From NCBI GenBank assembly GCA_022264855.1, contig JABYQU010000051.1:186001-250000 (forward strand): a stretch of DNA of 64,000 nucleotides, written 5' to 3'. This DNA comes from Lenzites betulinus. Its lineage: Eukaryota; Basidiomycota; Agaricomycetes; Polyporales; Polyporaceae. Under the pieces are notes generated by a model. It ran no database searches, was not told where the DNA came from, and saw only the letters and a program-made list of their open reading frames with translations. Each line of letters begins with the position of its first letter. The stretch's first letter is position 1. The translations under genes and the position numbers were made by a program. Positions 55,159 to 64,000 of the stretch are shown in pieces.

Positions 55159-56913
55159 ATGTCAATCGCTACCCTAGCCCAGCTGCCTTCCGACTCGTTC
55201 GACGGCGAGCTTATCTCAGCTCTTACTCTTCTCGTTGAGAAGACTCGAGGCCTTGTCTCGCACGAGCCTGCAATCGCCGATGAGGACATCATCGGCGATG
55301 CACCGGTCGACGACAAGCCCGCCCTCTTGCAGGATGCAAGTCGCGCCGCCACGTTTTTTGTCTCCCTGAATACGGGCGACGATGATGCAACCAGCCCTAA
55401 AATTCAGGGTGACGATGTCGAGAAGCCCCGTGAGCAGGTACGTCTGTCTATGCTCTATTACCTGTGCTCGCTAATAACTTACACATCTCCAGCTTCAGGT
55501 TACTGACATGAAGGTGAAGACGGAGTGTGTACAGGTCGCAGATCCGCCGTTGGACGACAGTTCTGATGCTGAGTCCCTCCGCTCGCCCGTTTCGCTCGAG
55601 TGCCCTCCTGGCCTGCACGCACCTCCCTCTTCCCCGACTACATCGGGGCTGCCTACGGCCTGTCTTACTATTCCTCTGCCCGACGCCTCGCTCTCCGAGG
55701 ACGAAGGCATCGAACCAAAATGCGCCGTTGACGCCACCGATACCGAAGTACGCCTCGACGACATCTTCTCCATCGACCCCACCGTCTTCCAAGATGCATG
55801 GCACGCATACTCCCTAACGCGCCTGGAGCCGCTCCAGACCTTCATCCCCGACTCCATCTTCCCAGACGACCTCCTCGTCCATGACCCCGACGGCCTCACC
55901 CGAGCCTTTCCCCGCGCCCAGTCAAACAAGCCACTCCGCTATGTGCGCATCTACCCATACGCCGCCCGACCCGAGCCCGGGGACGCTGTGCACACTGCAG
56001 ACCTCTACCTCCGCAGGCGCAATCAGATGGGCACGGGACACCATTCGAGGGTCATCCGCGCGCCGCTCGAGCTTCGCCTAGACCCGGGCTCGGATGTGCG
56101 CAGCAGGGTAAGCGTCGCGGTGAAGATGGCGGCGACGCATTGCGGGGCGCACAAGATGCTGCGCCAGGAGGCCGCGCTGTACAATGAATTCCCGCGGGAC
56201 ATCATGGAGGACAGCGTATCGCGTGCCGATGCGGAGGCCGCGGCTAAGTCTGCGTGCAGTGATGCACTGTCGGCAGACGACGATAGCCCTGCCACGTCGT
56301 CTGCTGCCGAGGTAGATGCTCCCGCCCCTCCCCTGCCTCTGGAGTGCACTACACCCATTTCGAGGCAGCCAGACGAAGGCATCGACGAGCCAGTGCTTGT
56401 CCCCGCGATTGTGCCCAAGTTCTTCGGCTACTACTCCCTCGTCAATGAGGACGGCGAGTTGTGTGACCGCTCTAATGAACGTTTCATTCACCACTTGTGC
56501 TGCGACGACGACGGAACCTGTTATGTCCCAAAGTGGCCCACGAGCATCCTCCTGCTCGAGGAATGCGGCCGCGAGATATCCAAGTATCTGCTCTCCCATG
56601 AAGCTCGGTACGCCCGATATTTCCTTGACGATGTGCCGAGCGCCGCGTTGACCCGCCTCGGCCGTACAATTTCAGGCAAGAATGCTACGAGCTGTACGAA
56701 CGCCTCCACGAGATAGGCTTCATACAGAACTCAACGTACGAACGCAATATTGTAGTGCAGCCCGGCCCGCTCTCAGTCCCACGCAAAGAGCGGTCTCTGC
56801 GCACACCAAGCTTCAGAATCATCGATTTTGGCAGGGGTCAGAAGTCCTTACCGTACTGCGACAGGGTGTGGGACGAGCTGAGGAGGGCAGAGAGAGAGCT
56901 GAGGCTAGAATGA
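55159..56913 (+). CDS. Kinase-like protein KL5 (catalytic-loop Asp replaced by Ser)
   Basis: Exons 55159..55437, 55493..56607 and 56676..56913 give 543 residues. The first 210 residues are acidic and low in complexity and differ from KL1/KL2. The kinase-like part begins near LTRLEPLQTFIPDSIFPDDL and has MGTGHHSRVIRAPL, the Lys in VSVAVKMA, the Glu in LRQEAALY, and WPTSILLLEECG. The catalytic loop FIQNSTYERNIV has Ser484 at the HRD Asp; IIDFGRG keeps Asp515. A long insert rich in Ala, Ser and Pro separates the helix-C region from PKFFGYYSLVNEDG. The last intron (56608-56675) lies at the same point as in the other kinase-like genes. Confidence 0.83.
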
Positions 56914-57148
56914 GAGACTCCGGCGGCCTGCACAACAGTCGAATACGAATAGGCGAGCATATCGTGATATGTACAGGCCAGGGCATATAGCAAATAGAGT
57001 ACATGTGGCTTCCAAGTCAATGTGGTACAAAGCTGGTTTCTTTTACGAGTCCGCTACCTCACGCGTGAGTCCAAGAGTAGCCTGTCTGGGCATGAGCGTA
57101 CCAGTATGTGGGGCGGTAGAGTAAGCTCACCATAGAGCTATCCTCACG

Positions 57149-59132
57149 CTAGTGGGTGAGGCGGTTCCATTCGGCTTCGACATGTTGACGGACGGCCTCG
57201 CTCCCCTCTATCTCCTGGAGCAGCTGAAGATCGCCATCACTGGCAATGCTATACACTTGGGCGCGTTGCGCTTCCGACCTCTGGAACAGTGTTTGAGTAG
57301 CGTTGCAGTCGGCAAGAACAATGACACGGGTGAAAGGGTTCCCCGCCTCAGCCCGCGACCGCGAAAGTTGGCGCTCTTTATCGAGGAAGCTGGCGTGATT
57401 CGATCTCTGCGGGGAGTAGATGACGAGGGTTTGGAGGAGCGGACAGGGGACTGTCCCATGCGCGTCCTGCATTAAACACTCCAGGATAGGTCGCGGATCG
57501 TAGTCCCGAGCCGCTGGGTTGAAGATGCCCAGGTCGTCGTATGTTTCCATGCTGTCCACGACCAAGATCGATAGTTGCGAGAGCGACCGTAGAATCCTGA
57601 GCGGCGATGCGCATGCCACCCAAGCCGCATTTCTTGACAGCCACAGTCCCCGCAGCGAGGAGAAGGTCGATGCCGAGGTGAAAAGATTGCAGAAAGACTC
57701 GCATGTCTGTTTGGTATCAGTACGGCTATCGCTAGCAGTGAGGACGAACGGTAGCTCGATCTCACGAGCGTTCGCGCAACGAAGCATGACGGCCAATCTG
57801 ATGCGTTCACTGCTGGAACTGGAGATCTTTACGACAGACGGTTTGACGATCATAGATGTTACCTCCGACTCCATGTTCCCGCTGCCTAGATCCTCTAACA
57901 GCGCGCAAACTGCATCGATAGGAATTGTCGATAGCTCGATGCACAGCGGACGAGACCGAGGGAGGGAGACGTGCGACAGCACCGAACGAACAGTCCGGTT
58001 ATCGTCGAAAGGCAGGGGGCGGTGAGCATCCTGGCCGGGGGCTGCGAACGTGTCGTCCTGGATCTTCAGCATCTGGAGGTGGTCAAGCGGCACCCGCCCG
58101 ACATGGCTGAAGTCTGCGTCGTACAGGCCCTTCTCGACATCCAGTACCAATTCTTGGAGTTGAGGCGTGCCAGCAAGAAAGCTCAATAGCGCTTGGCCGT
58201 CGCGCGGGTAGTCCAGTCGGTCGATACGGAGTGTCTTCAAGGCGGGGAAAGCCGTCGTAGGGATCAGTCCGCTTAAGACCAAAGTACGCAACTGGGAGCT
58301 CTGTGGAAGGATCTGGCGAGCGACGTCCTTCGGAACCAAGCCAGTCGACTGGGCTTTCTCCTGACAGTCGGTCCGGGGGGCGAGGTAGCAAAAGTCGAGG
58401 TTGGGGAGGGAGGAGCGGAGGAGACTATAGCAGAATCCGGAGCATGAGGAACTGCATTCGAGGTGTATCCCTCGCACCCGTGGGCCCTGCTCTCGACACA
58501 GTTCTATCATACTCGGAGGGATGAGTCGACAGTCAATATGCAGATACAGCTGTTCCGCTCCGACAGCGTACTTGAGGTAGCGATCTAATATCTGTTCGGG
58601 GAGCCAACAGAACGGGTACTGTGCCCTCGAGATCGTCGACCAAAGGGAGGGGGTGCCAGTGACGAGAGTCTTCCAATGACGGCATGTGCGGATGAGAGGT
58701 TGCAAGTCACGAACATCGAACATGCCTTCGATCGGGATCTTCTTGTATTGTTTTTCATATATCAGCTGTCCCCGCACTAGCGAGAATATCCTGATGAGAA
58801 TCTCGGGAGGAAGGCGGTTTATGGGCCGGGACGCGTTGCGGAGCCCGCGGGTGGTTGTATATGAGGCAGTGACGGCCTCTCCCACCAATTTGAGCTTCGA
58901 ATGGGCAGTATTATGAGTTCTGAGAACGACCTGCAGGATGCCAGGATAGCTTACAATTGACGTATCCGAGGCACTGTGGCACGGAGCGTTGATGTGAATA
59001 ATGTGGATCACTTGCGGGTATAGCTACTAGTACTGACCATAATGCAGCGAATTCTGGGCTTTCTAAGCCCTTCAGGAGCATTAGCGCGAGGTCACGCGTG
59101 GGAGGGCGTTGTGCAGATGAGATGAGGCTCAT
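57149..59132 (-). CDS. F-box protein 3 (near-identical to F-box protein 2)
   Basis: Exons 59132..59038, 58973..58955 and 58930..57149 give 631 residues. The second exon is 19 bases (CASDTSI) and the second intron is 24 bases, as in F-box gene 2. The F-box is at RPINRLPPEILIRIFSLVRG, then CRHWKTLVTGTPSLW, with leucine-rich strands beyond (LRTLVLSGLIPT, FPALKTLRIDRLDYP, TPQLQELVLDVEKG). It differs from protein 2 mainly in a few stretches, for example around MIVKPSVVKISSSS and in the C-terminal ATQTLFQRSEAQ. It is an SCF-type adaptor by family; the substrate is unknown. Confidence 0.87.
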
Positions 59133-59678
59133 ACTTGGTCGATCGTGCGAAGGAGGGAGGAGGAAGCAAGGAGGAGGAAAGCTGTGTCGGACTTCGCCAC
59201 CTCTTAAGTTTTGATTTTGAACAATGGCGTCGCGTGTTATTCACGCCATGGCAAGTGTTCTTTGTCCTATATACGATTCTGTATATATCGTTATCTCCGC
59301 GCTATTGTAATCTTACGTAGTACTGATACCATGTCAAGACGGCAACAGCAGCTAGAGGCCACGTACTAGCTATCAGCTCCGAGAGAACATAGTAAGACGT
59401 ATGTAGCATCCAGAGCTGATCCAGGCATGCACCCGCACCCATTCAAGCTCTTTGATATGACCCTGTCTTGGTAAGGATCATAGGGGTCGCGCGTAATGAC
59501 AATATGGATACCACATACTGCCACCAGTGTTACGCACGTCGCCGGCTCGGAGCATCAATCCTGTATAACCGTGTGCAGTCCACAGCACACAGAGGCTGGT
59601 ACATAATACACAGCGTGATCAGTTATGGGCACGAACAACCTGCAAGCTGTACATGGGGACTCACTGTCGTAACGTTCA
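59133..59678. other. Spacer between F-box genes 3 and 4
   Basis: It contains the F-box gene 3 promoter, nearly identical to that of gene 2 up to about 59260, then weaker homology to the left-arm spacer, with an extra stretch of roughly 80 bases near 59340-59425. Confidence 0.5.
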
Positions 59679-61770
59679 TCAATGAGTCAGATGGTCCCAT
59701 TTCGCCTTGAGCTCTTGATAGACGACGACAAGGCCCTCGTACTCCCGGACAAGCTCGAAGCCCTCTTCGCAGCCGACCTTATACGCGTACTCTGCTGCTT
59801 GCAGCATCTCATCCCCCCGGATCGCGACGACACAGGCGAGCGGACACCCCTCCTCCGCGCGCGATCGTCCGACTTCCTGTACCTCTGCGAGGGTGCCGGC
59901 CGCGGTGCAGTCCGAGTCTGACTCGGGCGAGTCGTTCCCGCAAAAGATCGCGAGCGTATGGAGCAACGGGGAAGGTGCTGTCAGGTCGGGCCCCTTCTTC
60001 AGCCCCTCCAGGATGGATCGCGGGTCGTATGCCTCCGTAGTACTCTGACAGTAGGCGTTCGAGGACTCGTCTCTTACCCGGTCCACAACCAGCATCATCA
60101 ACTGAGGGAGGAACTGCAGGACAGTGTGCGGCGGGACGCATGGCAACCAGGTCGCGTCGGACAGCCATAGTCCACGCAGACCAGAAAACATCGATGTCGC
60201 GGCGAACAGGCCGCAGAGGTGCGCGCAGGTCTCTTGTTCGGCAGTAAGGTGCTGGGCAAGAGACTGGTCGTCGGTAGTGGTGTCATGAGCATGGGATGTA
60301 GCCTTCGTTTCCTTGTACGCTAAAAAGGTTAACTTTATCCTGCAGGCGTTCGCGCAGCGCAACGTGATGGAGAATTTGGGCAGGCGTTCCTGCTCTTTAT
60401 CGCTGGGGAATGTTGATTGCGTTTCGATGGCCTCCTCTTCGCGTTCAAGATTGGCGGTCGTCACGGAGACAAAGTCTGTACCTCCGCTGGCATCCACCTC
60501 CTCCAGTACCGCGCGAAGTGCGTTGAGCGGGATGTTCATGAGTTCTATGCCATCCACCCAGGAGGCTGGCGTGAGGGAGATATGTGACAGCAGTTGACAA
60601 AGGCCTGCGACGATTGTAACTTGCCACGGGAGCGGCATTCGGTTTTGAACGAGGAAAGAATCTACCTCTGGACACGAGACCTGTAGCATGCGTAGGTGGT
60701 GCAGCGGGTGCCGCCCGACGAAGCCGACCTCTTTCGCGGGACCTCTGGACGGGGTCTGCAGCACGAGTTTCTGCAGGTAAGGGTTCGCACCGAGAAACCT
60801 CAGCAGGGCCGCGCAGTCGCGCTTGTAGTTCAATTCATTGATATAGAGTGTTGTCAGAGCGGGGAAAGGCCCTGTTTCGGGGATGACCCCTCCACGAACG
60901 TCGCTCCAGACGTTCAGGATCAACGTGTTCAGCTTGGGACTCTGTGGGAGGATCGAGCGACGACGAGTCTCTTGGGGCGCCGCGATGGTACTTCGACAGC
61001 TGAGTGAGTTGATGCAGCAGTATTCGAGGTTGGGGAATGCAGAGTGCAGAATCACGGAGCACTCTCCTGAGCAGGAGCGCCCGCAGTCGATGAATATGCC
61101 CCGTACTCGCGAGGCGGTTGCTGTGCGGCAACATATGTCCAGCACCTCCTGGGACGCGTTACCCACGTCGCGTCCGGCAGATATGTACAGGTCCAGATCG
61201 CCGTCTCCAACGGCATACTGTAGATAGTAACTTGGCATACTTTTGGAGCGCCATCGGTCCCACACATCTAGGATCGTTGACCATAAGGAGGGAGTGCTGG
61301 TGATGAGGGTTCTCCAATGGCGGCATGTGAGGATCAGAGGGCGTAAATCTCTGACATCGAACATAAAGTCGATAGGGAGTTCCATATATCTCTGCCGATA
61401 GACCAATGGGCTTGGAACAAGAAAGAATATTTTCGTGAGGATCTCGGGAGGGAGGCGGTTGATGGGTTGAGTCGCATTGATAAGTGCGCGGGTGGTCGTG
61501 TACGAGGCGGCAATAATATCTTCAAACGTTTCGAGCTAGAAGAAATAATTTCTCAGTGTTATGCATAAACGATACAGACTGGAGATAACCTACGTTCGAT
61601 GCATCTGTAGCACTGACATATGGTTGGGGATGTGTTCAAATGGCGCAGGAGAGGGCTGGAGAGGACGAGACATACTAGATTTCCGCAGACGCCAGGCTTG
61701 TCAAGTCTTCTAAGAGCATCTGCGCTATGCCCAGCGTGGGAGGTACGTTCACAGGTGAAACAGAGCTCAT
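59679..61770 (-). CDS. F-box protein 4 (diverged counterpart of F-box protein 1)
   Basis: Exons 61770..61676, 61612..61594 and 61535..59679 give 656 residues. The first exon is 95 bases (IAQMLLEDLTSLASAEI) and the second 19 bases (YATDASN with the split codon). The F-box reads QPINRLPPEILTKIFFLVPS, then CRHWRTLITSTPSLW; leucine-rich strands are PKLNTLILNVWSDV, FPALTTLYINELNY and NPYLQKLVLQTPS. A TAG codon at the end of the first exon frame is removed because the donor (gtatgt) splits it after TA. The ATG at 61770 gives the same exon length as in the paralogues; a second ATG sits three bases upstream. Confidence 0.86.
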
Positions 61771-62218
61771 CATTCTACGGCAGTGAGTGTTCGCAGAGTA
61801 AGAGAGTACAAATGAGAGACGAAGGACGACGGTTGAAGGAGTATGTGTATCACCCACGTGGCCGTTCATCAATACAACCGTATCGGTCGATCTACTAATA
61901 GTAAGAACGCCTCCGCATCCCGCTTTGCCTCTCTTCGTATCGCTCTCAAGAACCCTCTCTAGCGGGCAAAATCCCGGTAGTGTGTCTGTGTGCCAGCGCG
62001 CTGAAGGTGCTGTGCACGCATCGTAGGTACAAACCTGCCCGTCTACTTACACTAGTACGGCAAGCACGTGAACAGTGGCCCACACCTTTCGCTTTTCGCC
62101 CCGTAAACATGGCGCAGGATCTGGCGTGCGTAGATGGCTCAGGCCGCCGAACATGCCGCATTTTTCTGTTTACACCGTGTTCGGTGAGCACTTCCGCACT
62201 CGGACGCGGTCAAGTAGT
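61771..62218. other. Intergenic region between F-box gene 4 and the HET gene
   Basis: About 450 bases with the F-box gene 4 promoter (CT-rich on the minus strand near 61800-61830). No other feature is seen. Confidence 0.45.
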
Positions 62219-64000
62219 TCAATTAGAACTCACCTGGGGCTCTTCGTCGTTCCCACCCGTACATTTCCTCGTCCACCCCCGTATATTGCCCAACCGCGGC
62301 AGCCGCACGCTCCGTTGTCCTGGAGTACTCCCCGGCGCAGGCCGCATCCCGGTCTTCTCCCCGGCCACCTCGTCCGCTGAGTAGATCTCCTCCCGATCGT
62401 CGGAAGACACCGTACCGGGTCCGCTCGCGTACTCCAAGTTGATACGCAGTACATGTCTCATGGGTTCCGAGTCCAGAATCCTGGACAGCTGAAGGGAAAC
62501 GAGCAGAGGGACGCCCGCGCTAGTAGGCATCGTGTCGCCCTCCGGACCCGTTCCGACAGCAGCAGCAGCAGCGATGCCCACGGCATATTGCACATAGAGG
62601 ACCCCGGCCTCTTCGCGTGGTGGGCCTACGAGCAGCGCGTCGTTGACCACATTCGGCGAGTCGCTCGCGCTCTCGTCCACGTCCGAATTTGCGGCAGGGC
62701 GCACGCTACACCAGCGCACGCTCACACGCTCGGGCGGGATCGGTGCCCTGGAGGTGCGCCGCGCAACGACGTCGATCGTGATATGGCGAGTTGGACGAGA
62801 CGACGGAGCCGTGGCAGGGCCCGTCGTCGACGGCGACGGGGAAAGCGGCTGCGCGGGGGCTGGAGAGAGGCGGAACGAGTAAACATACTCAAAGCGCCGC
62901 GCCCTCCGCGTGCGCACGTACAGGTCATCGATGACCCCGCGGCGCATCCACTTGCACTCCATTATGTACCCGTGCTGTTTCAGCGCGATCTGGGAAGATG
63001 AATCGAGGGAGACGAGCGGTCCTCCGGAGGTTTTCGGTGGTCGAATGACCCATGGCAATTGCATAACCGTGTGTTGGATACTATCCACGTTCTTCATCTC
63101 GATGTGCCTCGCGTACAGTGCGAGGGAAGCGGGGGCGCACCGCCAGGCGCGATCGTGCTGCCCCAGCGCCGTCTCCACGGCTTCAACGGTGTATTTCATT
63201 CCTACCCGCGCCTCGAGGGTCAACACCACAATCCGGCCCTGCGCGTCGGCACACCGAAGGATAGCCGCGTGAGAAAAGCGCGCGGCGACGCCGAAGACGT
63301 CGTAGAGGGCTGTTGTGGGTGGGTAGGCGGAGATATGGTGGGGGATGAGTGGAAGGCCTCCCCTGGAGGCTGCGCTTATATAGCTGGAGGTGTGCGAGGC
63401 GAGTCCGAGGCGAGTGGCCAGATGGTCCCATAGGATAGGTGTAATGTCGCCTGAACGGGAGAAGCAGCATGTCGACGACGCGAAGAGGCCTCCATTGCAT
63501 GAATGTCCGTGGAAGTGCCACGCGAAGATGCTCTGGTCCTGGGGATTCGCACGGACGATCGCGGTTTGCAGGCGCAAAAATGCGCGATTGCGCTCCCCGT
63601 AGTTCAGGCGCATCCGGACACCGAAAAGGCCGAGGAGAGAGAACGCAATGTCCTCCTCAAACGGCCAGTCCTTGCGCTGAGATGCCCACGACATTCGCCC
63701 GGCAATGCTCACATCGTGCACCGACCTCTGGCCTCTGAGCACATCGAGGTCTATCCCGGTCACGGCCGCGAGCGTGGGCGCCAGGGTGCTTTTAGTGCCG
63801 ATCGGGGACCAGTCCTGCGCTAGGAAGACGAGTGCGGGTGGGGCGAGGAGTGCCGGGAGTGACCACACGCCCGTATGCCAGCTGCTTCTGCGGAAATGAG
63901 AGTCTGTACAGTGCGGAGTGTCTTGGGGTGGGACGTCTGCGAGGTAGGCGTAGCATGCGCCTGCGCCAATGTAGAATTGCCACAACATATTGTATACGTC
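62219..64000 (-). CDS. HET-domain (heterokaryon incompatibility) protein, partial
   Basis: A frame of 589 residues open to near the right edge; the gene begins outside the window. It matches the back half of basidiomycete HET proteins: ACYAYLADVPP, RRSSWHTGVWSLPALLAP, VFLAQDWSPIGTKSTLAP, AGRMSWASQRKDWPFEEDIAFSLLGLFGVRM, NYGERNRAFLRLQTAIVR and DQSIFAWH. The core HET residues upstream are not visible here. The 'W-T-L-Q-E-L' helix of the family is altered to W-S-L-P-A-L, so it may be a diverged allele. A possible GT donor at 62224 could extend the C-terminus past the stop at 62219. Such proteins trigger cell death on fusion of unlike individuals. Confidence 0.75.
   Translation of the reverse strand, partial: DVYNMLWQFYIGAGACYAYLADVPPQDTPHCTDSHFRRSSWHTGVWSLPALLAPPALVFLAQDWSPIGTKSTLAPTLAAVTGIDLDVLRGQRSVHDVSIAGRMSWASQRKDWPFEEDIAFSLLGLFGVRMRLNYGERNRAFLRLQTAIVRANPQDQSIFAWHFHGHSCNGGLFASSTCCFSRSGDITPILWDHLATRLGLASHTSSYISAASRGGLPLIPHHISAYPPTTALYDVFGVAARFSHAAILRCADAQGRIVVLTLEARVGMKYTVEAVETALGQHDRAWRCAPASLALYARHIEMKNVDSIQHTVMQLPWVIRPPKTSGGPLVSLDSSSQIALKQHGYIMECKWMRRGVIDDLYVRTRRARRFEYVYSFRLSPAPAQPLSPSPSTTGPATAPSSRPTRHITIDVVARRTSRAPIPPERVSVRWCSVRPAANSDVDESASDSPNVVNDALLVGPPREEAGVLYVQYAVGIAAAAAVGTGPEGDTMPTSAGVPLLVSLQLSRILDSEPMRHVLRINLEYASGPGTVSSDDREEIYSADEVAGEKTGMRPAPGSTPGQRSVRLPRLGNIRGWTRKCTGGNDEEPQVSSN

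Larger units (their letters stand above)
57010..61770 (-). repeat. Right arm of the large inverted repeat (two F-box genes)
   Basis: Reverse-complement counterpart of about 41063-46160. F-box gene 3 here matches gene 2 nearly base for base, including introns and 5' flank (to about 59260). F-box gene 4 matches gene 1 only at moderate protein level. The inner end matches 45650-45715 and 46071-46160 without the MITE. Confidence 0.8.

Noticed and set aside
1..64000. tRNA, rRNA, CRISPR array or an autonomous transposon
   Set aside because: I saw no cloverleaf-like tRNA, no rRNA-like block, no regular spaced repeats, and no reverse transcriptase or transposase motifs in the frames.

Overview
The window is nuclear DNA of a filamentous basidiomycete, most probably a wood-inhabiting Agaricomycete of the Polyporales type. 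Genes are close together and split by many short GT-AG introns of about 48-70 bases. Codon thirds are GC-rich, and the families are typical of such genomes: BTB proteins with long disordered N-termini, kinase-like 'FunK1-style' proteins, F-box/leucine-rich proteins, a HET protein and an arrestin-like protein. I place it by family content and gene architecture only; the genus is not determinable from what I can see.

Left part (1-16 kb). A BTB gene runs off the left edge. It is followed by a divergent housekeeping pair, the GPI mannosyltransferase SMP3/PIG-Z (minus) and RNA polymerase II subunit RPB9 (plus). Next come an 11-exon UDP-glycosyltransferase and a serine amidase that ends 48 bases from it tail to tail. 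Then a second BTB gene is followed by a second amidase in the opposite direction. The two amidases form an inverted pair with almost identical exon lengths and a shared GC-AG intron.

Middle (16-40 kb). This part holds a small secreted-peptide gene, kinase-like protein KL1, a 93-residue hydrophilic protein, cyclophilin-40, an arrestin-like protein, a 70-residue protein that is little more than a Zn2Cys6 domain, an OCRL-type inositol 5-phosphatase, an HABP4/Stm1-like protein, and two paralogous nine-exon secreted proteins.

Right part (41-64 kb). Two F-box genes at 41.1-45.6 kb are repeated in inverted order at 57.1-61.8 kb. This gives a large imperfect palindrome with about 11 kb between the arms. 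The inner pair of F-box genes is nearly identical while the outer pair has diverged. All four carry the same 19-base micro-exon. One arm holds a 355-base insertion with perfect 10-base terminal inverted repeats, which I read as a MITE. The loop of the palindrome carries four more kinase-like genes (KL2, KL3, the broken KL4 and KL5). A HET-type incompatibility gene leaves the right edge.

The most striking observation is the kinase-like family. In all four complete members the catalytic-loop Asp (the D of HRD) is replaced by Ser, always 19 residues after a conserved splice junction. The ATP-binding Lys and Glu and the catalytic-loop Asn are kept, and the DFG Asp is kept in three of the four. 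This looks like a locally expanded lineage of pseudokinases beside duplicated F-box genes and a HET gene.
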